Shown: one piece after another, positions 33,901 through 40,941 of the stretch
Numbering within the stretch: the stretch's first letter is position 1
Layout of the letters: each line of letters starts with the position of its first letter
Origin: Glomus cerebriforme
Taxonomy: Eukaryota; Glomeromycota; Glomeromycetes; Glomerales; Glomeraceae
Direction: 5' to 3'
DNA length: 40,941 nt
Assembly (NCBI GenBank): GCA_003550305.1
Contig: QKYT01000317.1
Location: 1-40,941 of the forward strand
The notes under the pieces: generated by a model
Seen by the model: the letters and a program-made list of their open reading frames with translations, nothing else
The model's database searches: none
Told to the model about the DNA's origin: nothing
Translations under genes and position numbers: made by a program

Positions 33901-36648
33901 TTAACTCCAGACATCTTCTTGATATCTTCCTTTGCTCCTTAAATCTTTAACATAATTTGTTGCACTGTTTTCATCCATTCCACCAAGCGATTGGGCAATC
34001 TGAATAAGAGCATTGTTAACATCACGTGCCATATTTTTGGCATCACTATAGAGAAATAATTTGCATTAATAAACTTTCTTACTAGACAAAAAATTATAAT
34101 CAATAAATAGATACTAACCCGCATACATAGAAATAACCACCGTGATTATAAATCAAATTCCAAATATGTGAATCATTTTCCATAAGTTTATGCTGTACAT
34201 ATACTTTATTTGCCTAATAAACCAATAAAAAAAATATAATTAGTGACCTAGAAGAAATATTGTTCATATACTTTTATTAACATACCATTTCCCTCGAAAA
34301 TGCTGTTATTAATTTTCCACTTTCACCAAGGGTTTCAAATAATTTGGTAAACTCGCTTTCATATAAAAAGTCCTCATCACGTCGTCGACAACCAAAGAAC
34401 AATATTGTATCCCCAACTTCCTCCCCTTGAGTCTTATAAAGTGTCCTTTCGATAACAAATCCTCGAAAAGGTGCTACACCAGTACCAGGGCCAATCATTA
34501 TAACAGGAGTCTTGAGATTTTTGGGTAATTTGAAATTATTGCGCCTAACATGTATAGGCAACTTAATTGTGTTGTTTTTCTCATCATATAATTTATTTCT
34601 TGGCCCAGAATACAAATAATTTGGTAATATTTCTGGATGATGAATATTTCTCATTTTACGATGAACTTGTAGTAAATAATTTGTTGCAAGACCGTATACT
34701 GTCTTATGAGGGGCCGATGTGGGATTAAATGTTAATACAGTGGCTGTAATGTGAATTTTTGTTGGTGTAGATTTTGATGAGCTTGAAATTGAATAATATC
34801 TGGGCTGTAATTTTGGGAGGGTTTCAATAATCAAGTCTAAAGGAATAGAATCCAAAGGTTTTCCATTCGGAGAAATAGACTCCAAAACTTCACTTAAGGT
34901 AAGGTAAGCATCCGAAACTTCAATTCGGTAAGCTTCTTTGTCTTGACCCAAAGTGGTGAGCTTAGATTTACCCGCTTCTGTTGGTGCGTAATTTGCTAAA
35001 GTGGCGATGAATTGACGGGAGGTCAGAGCATGAATATCAAGATAATGTCTGAAAATTGTAGCATAAGTTGTTGGAACCGGAAATGGATATTTTTTAGATG
35101 CTGAAGCTGAAAATTAAAAAAAATTTGATAAATTTATACATTTTTTTTTAAAAAAAAAATAATAGTAATTACTTAAAAATAATTAATACTTACGATCAGT
35201 ACTTTCAACCGTGACAACAGTGTCTCTCTTTTCCCAAAGACCCAATATTTTAAGTAATCTCTCGACATTTTGTTCAGCATTTACGGGCCAAACAGCAACG
35301 TGATCACCAGTCTCATAATAAATACCGGATCCAGTAATGTCCAACTCCATATGAACACAATTACGATCTGTCAAAGAAGGACTGAAGAGGTCACGAGAAT
35401 CGACAATCGGAGACGGATAAGGATTTTTTGCATCATAAGTTGGGCGACTAAATAATAAAAATAACGAATGTAGTAAGTAAAATAATAGTTAATTTCAAAT
35501 AAATCCGGTTTTCTTATATACGTACGTTCCATTAATCATAAGAGCATGTTCACTATATTCACCGTAATAAACTTTGTTGCTGTCATAAGTTTCCAATTCA
35601 GTAATTTTATAAGTAGCAATATGACCTCTATAAGTTATTAATAAAATAAAATAATATTAGTCAAAATGTAATAAAAAAAAATATATTTTTGAAACGAATT
35701 TTTAATTACATACCCAGTTTCGACTTTACTCTGATCTACTTGCATAACTTCACAAACAGCTTTCCACATATTCTCTTTCCAACCAAGGAAATCTTCTTCT
35801 AAGCTACCATCGTCATCACCTTCACCACGTTCACCAATTCTGGTAGCACCAAATTCAGTTAATTTATTATCAACCATTCTGCCAACCGCGTTAAAGTGTT
35901 CATATGTTTTATTTCCTAAAGCGAATACGACATAACGAAGCGAAGATAAAGGTTTTTCTTCAATTGACATTCCTTCAGAAAATTCAGGAGATTCAGAGTT
36001 GATCAATTCCCAGAAATCGACAGCATCATCAGTAGGTTCGCCTTCACCTAATATTAGTAAATTATTTTATTAATAATTTAATCGATAGATAAAATAATCT
36101 ATGTAAATTATTTTAAATTGATATATTACCATAAGTAGCCATCAAAAAGAAAGCAAGATAGTCATTTGGAAATTTATCGAGGAGAGTCATGTCACAATCC
36201 TCAATGTCAACGGTCATAGTGTTGAGACCAAATCGTTGTTGACCTTCCTTTGCAAGACGAGAAGCATAGTCTTCTGCGGTTCCAGTTTGAGATCCATAGA
36301 AGAGAATAACGTTCTTATCCTAAATTCAGATAATGAAAAAAAAACACAAATTAACATTTAATTGTTAAAAAATTTAATTGAATATAATGTGATTAATGAA
36401 CCTACAGTTTCTTTCATCCTCTTGAGGAAATTTTTATTTTTCTTTGGGGGACTGACTATAGGTTTGAGTGTTTGATTATTCGATATTGATTGTTGGGATG
36501 CGACAACTTTTTTGTTGTTTCCGAATAAAGTATCTTTATAAAGATATAAAACAGCTAGAACCCCAGCAGTAAGTAGAAAAAAGAGATCGAAGGTATCGAT
36601 TATTGCTTCATCGGCTTGTTGGATCAACGTTTCGGTTTCTACGCTCAT
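33901..36648 (-). CDS. NADPH-cytochrome P450 reductase
   Basis: Eight exons on the minus strand, 36,406-36,648, 36,130-36,319, 35,714-36,047, 35,526-35,627, 35,194-35,447, 34,286-35,106, 34,119-34,213 and 33,901-34,045, join in frame to 727 residues. It passes electrons from NADPH through FAD and FMN to P450 enzymes on the endoplasmic reticulum. Seen: N-terminal anchor LFFLLTAGVLAVLYLY (about residues 22-38); FMN domain with YGSQTGTAEDYA, MATYGEGEPTDDA and FALGNKTYEHFNAVG; FAD domain with ETGDHVAVWP and RYYSISSSS; NADPH domain with MIGPGTGVAPFRGF, FFGCRRRDEDFLY and YVCGDAKNMARDV. It ends DVWS, with the C-terminal Trp that stacks on FAD one residue before the end. No lesion seen. In fungi it serves sterol synthesis (CYP51) and other P450s. 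Confidence 0.96.
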
Positions 36649-38174
36649 ATTGAGTTATTTAGATTTGATAAAAAATGAAGTTTATGTATGTTTTATTTTA
36701 TTTACACGGTTTATGATTCTATATCGACAGAGACAAGAAAACTCAGATTATAATTTAAACTCTAAATATGTTCTATTTTATTTTGATAAAGAAAATTTTT
36801 TTTAATGGAAATGATCTGAAAATTTTATATTGAGACTTTTTATAAATTCAACCAACAGCGATCTCCCGGTCCAAATTCTCCGAAGTTCCGAATTTACCGG
36901 AATTAATCATTTGTAAATGAAGTTAGCAATAGAAAATTCTATATGTATTAAGATGGAATTTATTCATGCTGATGCAGAACTTATTGATATATTTGATTTT
37001 TCTAGAAATTTGTGCTGTTATAAATCCGCAGTTTTTAATAATTCCAAGAACCTTTCTTACATTTTATACAATCCATTTATGTGCTAAAGATAGATATCAA
37101 AATAACTTAGCCACTTCACCCTCGGTCTTTGACTCGAGCCATCCCATAGAAGGAAAGAAAGTCATTGTTATAATTATTATTATCTTGCACTAGTTGCCAT
37201 GCGATATACATATGAAAAATATGCCTGTTAAAGTACAACCTTTACCGATTCCAGATTAATCTCCGATAAAGAGTTAAACATATTATTGTTATAGCTATTG
37301 AGCAAAGCTGAAATTTTTTTACGTAAGTCATATGATTGACGATTTGCCGATCAAACATGCCATCAACACGGAGTAAAAAAAAATTCGGGATATCGGCTAT
37401 AAATTGACCCGAATTAATGTTATCGGTTATTTAATCGGATAATCGGATAATAATTTACCAGACTATGCTGCGGGTTTGTAGTACCTCCTCGTGTTACTTT
37501 TCTTGACAGATAATGCAGATATTCATGGTAATATATATAAAATGTGATAAACCCATGCAATATATAAAGCATATAAAAAATTGTTTTTTTATTTAAAAGG
37601 TTATATATTTAATTCCATTTCGTTTTTTTTCTTTTGTTCTTCCTTTTTCCTTTTGTTATTTTTCTTATTATTTTTGTTGTTATTATTAATAATCTTTATT
37701 ATTTTTATTTGGCTAAAAAATCTAATAAGTTAATAATTGTTATAAAATAAATAAAATAAAAATTATAAATATTAAATAAATTAAATATTTTTAAATAAGT
37801 AAAAAAAGTATATTTTATAATATACATGTCATATTATTTTTTAAATTTAACCAAAAAAACTGTATACAATATTATATATGACTGTTATTGCCATTTTCAA
37901 AATAGTGTAATACAATATCGATCATCTGATAAAAAAAATACTCTGACTTCTCGTGAAAATTTTTAAAATCTACATAATAAAGTGTATGTCCTTTAGCGAT
38001 TACCTATGATTTCCCAGCAGTATTTGCAAAAGTAAGTTCTTTTACAGCTGTTTATTGAGTTTTAGGTAAAGTTATTATATTTTGTTTGTATTTCCCTTCA
38101 CTTTAAATTCATGATTTTTATTAATTTCTACTACTTTTTAGTCTTTAGATAATTTTTTTATAAATAAATACTAA
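36649..38174. other. Intergenic region upstream of the P450 reductase gene
   Basis: The first few hundred bases are the reductase promoter region. The 75-codon frame at 36,966-37,193 (+) has a hydrophobic start but no family features and is not called. At 37,410-37,460 the motif TCGGTTATTTAATCGGATAATCGG is locally repetitive. 37,560-37,870 is very AT-rich and T-runs dominate. Nothing else recognised. Confidence 0.45.
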
Positions 38175-39339
38175 ATGGCTCATTCCTTTAATGAAAACCT
38201 GAAGTGGAGAATTGTGTTTCTTTGTCATGATAGTCATAGTTAAAAAAAAATTGTGAAATTATTATATATTAGTAAAGGTATTGTTAATAAAGTATGGCAA
38301 ATATATATGAAATAGGAAATAGTAGAGGATCCTTGGTGTAAACTACCAGGTCATTACAAAATACTAAATCGAAATAAAATAAAGATAATTTACAAATATA
38401 AAAAGGATATTTATAATTGAAAATTGTTACTAATTTATTTTACTTTAGATATTGCAAGATTTAGTCAAAGAAAAAGTGAATTGGTATTTAGATAAATTAG
38501 TGGAAGAATTTGAATTACAAATAGAAAAATTAGTTTCTATTTCAACTCTATGGCGTTTTTTAATTTATTGTGGAATTAGTAGGAAAAAGGTATTTTTTTT
38601 GAAATTATTATTGTAATATTAACTTATTATATTTACTAAATGATTTTTATTAGTTACATCGAGCAGCTCATGAGCAAAATGAACTCCTCAGAAATACATT
38701 TATTGCAAAAGTTGAACGTGATTATAGACCTGAGCAACTTATTTTTATGAATGAAGCTGCAAAAGATGAATGTAGTTTATCTTGTGAGTATGGGTATTCT
38801 TTTAAAAATACCTTAGCAATAAAGAAAAACATGTTTGTATGTAATGTACGATATACAATATTACCTGCCTTATTATTACAAGGATTTATTGCAGTAGATA
38901 TAATAGAAGACAGCTATACAAAAGAAAGATTTAGAGAATTTGTTATTTCAACTGTGGTATGTTAAAATTAGTCTTTTATATGATTTTGTTATATTTATTT
39001 ACTTTTATTTTACTTTTTCTTTTGCATTATTAGGTATTTTAGATGAATTCATATCCTAATAATCATAGTGTACTTGTATTTAATAATGCACGAATTTATC
39101 ATAATGATATTCTTATAGATTACATAGAAGCTTTTGGTGGATGTATGGAATTTTTACCTCCTTATTCTTCAGACTTCAATCCTATAGAAACTAGGTTTTC
39201 TATTATAAAATCATTTCTAAAAANATATAGAGATTTTGTTAACTCATGTAATGATCCCAAATATCCTCTTCTTATAGCATGTAGTCAAATTACCCTACAA
39301 ATGGCTGCAAAGATTTTTGAAAGTTCAATTTATATATAA
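38175..39339 (+). pseudogene. Tc1/mariner-like (IS630-type) DDE transposase, inactive
   Basis: Exon-like blocks at 38,175-~38,395, 38,459-38,589, 38,654-38,956 and 39,034-39,339 are separated by introns with normal boundaries. The N-terminal helix-turn-helix part (SFNENLKWRIVFLCHD, LLYISKGIVNKVWQIYMK) is broken by TAA and TAG. The catalytic part is long and mostly open: LVEEFELQIEKLVSISTLWR, RPEQLIFMNEAAKDE, RYTILPALLLQGFIAVDIIE, NHSVLVFNNARIYH and FLPPYSSDFNPIE. The third catalytic acid (Glu, 39,187-39,189) is present. The first and second positions, normally Asp, are Asn (AAT at 38,750-38,752 and 39,082-39,084). An ambiguous base lies at 39,224. With two acids lost and stops in the DNA-binding part the copy cannot transpose. 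Terminal repeats were not found with confidence. Confidence 0.85.
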
Positions 39340-39479
39340 ATAAAAAAATATAAAAATAAAATAAAATATAACAACTTATTAGAGCAATATACTTTATTAT
39401 TATTGAAATTGGATACAAATTATACAAAAAAATATNTTTACAAAAAATATAGAAAAAATATAAAATGTGATCAAATTAT

Positions 39480-40647
39480 TTTTTATAACATTATATAGTA
39501 GCTCTAAATACTTTACACTATCCAATTTTGTTTATATCTAATTGGTCAAATTCTTTATCTGTAAGATCAAAAATTTAATCTACTGTAATACATTCACCCT
39601 TAAAAGTATTTTTGAATTGCATAAATTCTTCAGAATTATCTAATGATTCAAAAAAAATCATCAAGAGATGGAATTGGTTGTATTGGTAATGATAATGCCT
39701 GTAATGGTAAAGTTAGATTATTATTTGAATTTTGTGTAAATGGAAATAAAAAAAATGGTAGCATTATATTAGAATTTGATGGATTAAAAGAATAGTTAGT
39801 GTTAGTGTTTGGAAATTTTCCTTAATACAATGAGATTGTGAAAATATTGGTAAATTTGGCATTTAAGTATCATTAGTACTATCACGAATCTAAAAATAAA
39901 ATAAAGAATCATTAATATCATAATATGACATATACATGCATGATGCATCATTATCTAATAAAAAATAAATAAAATAATTACAATTTCTTTTACCTAACAT
40001 TGTAGATGCATTGTAATAAGTTTTAAATGTCTTCCATTATCAACAAAACATGCATCATGATTTTTACACTTGTATTTTTCTCTCAATTCATGAATGATAT
40101 TTCCTTCTTGCTATAATATCTCAGAAAATTTATCTAGTTTTGGAATTTTATTTTTTTTGCGTAATTTTGTATTTTCATTGTCTGATCCTTTAGAATCTGA
40201 ATCTTTCTAAAAAATAAAATAAATATAAGATTATTTTATTTAGAACAAATAATTATTATTAATAAAAATAATCAATTTTTACCTTTTATTTCTGTTTTTT
40301 TTTTTCTTCATAGATATAACTATTGTCATATTGTTTTTTATATCCAATAATTTCTTATAATCCAAAAGAAACTTTTTGTAATCTTGCATATCAATCAACC
40401 CTGCTCCAACTTCTGCAGTTTTTTCTGGCTTGAATGTAACTNAATAATCAGAATAAACAATCTCTTTATTATCAATTAGTTTGCCAATATTGTAATGAAC
40501 TTCTGCAAAAATATCATCTAATGATGATACTTCTATTTCTATCCATTTAGATGGTAATGCTGAACCAGAAGATGGCTTTATCACTAAATTGAATGNTATA
40601 ATTTGTTCTGCTTCATTTATCTCATTAGCAGTCAAGGAAGATGTCAC
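39480..40647 (-). pseudogene. Decayed gene with N-terminal ubiquitin/PB1-like and C-terminal SAM-like regions
   Basis: Minus strand. Exon 1 (40,283-40,647) reads FNLVIKPSSGSALPSKWIEI, EVSSLDDIFAEVHYNIGKLI, YSDYxVTFKPEKTAEVGAGL and DMQDYKKFLLDYKKLL, then a Lys-rich end. Exon 2 (39,994-40,206) reads LRKKNKIPKLDKFSEIL, TAG, QEGNIIHELREKYKCKNHDA and VDNGRHLKLITMHLQC. Exon 3 (from 39,889) is badly broken, then clear again at the end: FFESLDNSEEFMQFKN, then FDLTDKEFDQLDINKIG, a SAM-like end. A run of eight bases at 39,650-39,657 shifts the frame, and TAG replaces an expected Trp after NKIG. I recall this architecture as a repeated Rhizophagus family of unknown function; N-terminal PB1/ubiquitin-like is a guess from strand pattern. 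Ambiguous bases at 40,442 and 40,596. It is tail to tail with the transposase. Confidence 0.6.
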
Positions 40648-40941
40648 ATAATTTTAAGAGCAAAATTTTTTTATTATGAATAATATAATAAAATTTTTAG
40701 TATAGCATATCCTTTAAATATATAATATATATATAAAGTTTAAATTTAATCAAAGTTAATTTAACCAGTTAAAATTGACGATTTTTAAAATTTAATTCTG
40801 GCCAAATTTTTCTTAATTCTGGCCAAATTCATAATGCCGGCCTAAATTTCAATAAATTTGAAAAAATATACGTCAATGTGACATCATATTTATATAATAT
40901 AATATTTTAATTTAACAAGCAAAAATAAACTTATTGGCCAT
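40648..40941. other. Window end with a fragment related to the 18.1-kb TIR element
   Basis: AATTCTGGCCAAA occurs twice (about 40,795 and 40,815). CATAATGCCGGCC at 40,830-40,842 is the exact complement of GGCCGGCATTATG at 18,217-18,229 inside the 598-bp element. This is probably the edge of another copy or relative that continues past the window. Confidence 0.45.

Noticed and set aside
36966..37193. 75-codon plus-strand frame with a hydrophobic start
   Set aside because: No family features, no splice context, and it lies in the P450 reductase promoter; it looks like an open frame by chance.
37905..39518. Possible terminal repeats of the transposase element (TAGTGTAA at 37,903 and its complement near 39,518)
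   Set aside because: The match is only about 8 bp, and the right copy lies inside the SAM-like coding end of the minus-strand relic, so it is more likely chance.

Overview
The window looks like nuclear DNA of an arbuscular mycorrhizal fungus of the Rhizophagus (Glomeromycotina) type. This is inference from four things: very high A+T content, many short introns with clear GTA(A/T)G donors and TTTAG-type acceptors, housekeeping genes of fungal type, and decayed copies of transposases and SAM-domain proteins of the sort that fill Rhizophagus genomes. No bacterial gene organisation and no tRNA or rRNA gene was recognised.

The window has two halves. Positions 1-23,700 are gene-poor and repeat-rich. 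They hold eroded coding relics (an unidentified one at 1,615-2,150, a SAM-domain family member at 2,861-4,550, a hAT transposase at 13,503-15,390, and unidentified fragments near 17,042 and 19,870). They also hold a 33-bp tandem repeat whose minus strand reads as an 11-residue coiled-coil repeat, two arrays of tandemly repeated exon-plus-intron modules (5,350-7,640), four short elements with terminal inverted repeats flanked by TA, and several stretches built from one iterated short motif on both strands. Only two intact genes lie here: a secreted cysteine-rich protein (8,956-9,486, minus) and a MYND zinc-finger protein (11,741-12,208, minus).

Positions 23,784-36,648 are a compact block of seven intron-containing genes: a strongly divergent histone H4 (plus), selenoprotein O-type AMPylase with Cys in place of Sec (plus), a UBTD1/2-like ubiquitin-domain protein (minus), cytochrome c oxidase subunit COX6/COX5A (plus), an Mpv17/PMP22 membrane protein (minus), adenylylsulfate kinase MET14 (plus) and NADPH-cytochrome P450 reductase NCP1 (minus). 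Exon joins were worked out by hand; the frame is kept across every junction and each ends at a proper stop. Three are linked to mitochondrial or peroxisomal work (SelO, COX6, PMP22). APS kinase and P450 reductase are NADPH or sulfur metabolism genes arranged tail to tail. I see no sign of co-regulated clusters; neighbours alternate strand.

Positions 36,649-40,941 return to accessory DNA. They hold a Tc1/mariner-like (IS630-type) DDE transposase in which both catalytic aspartates read Asn, and, tail to tail with it, a decayed minus-strand gene ending in a SAM-like domain.

The most unusual items are the H4 variant, the tandem exon-intron module arrays, and the consistent C-to-T / G-to-A nature of the lesions in the dead genes.
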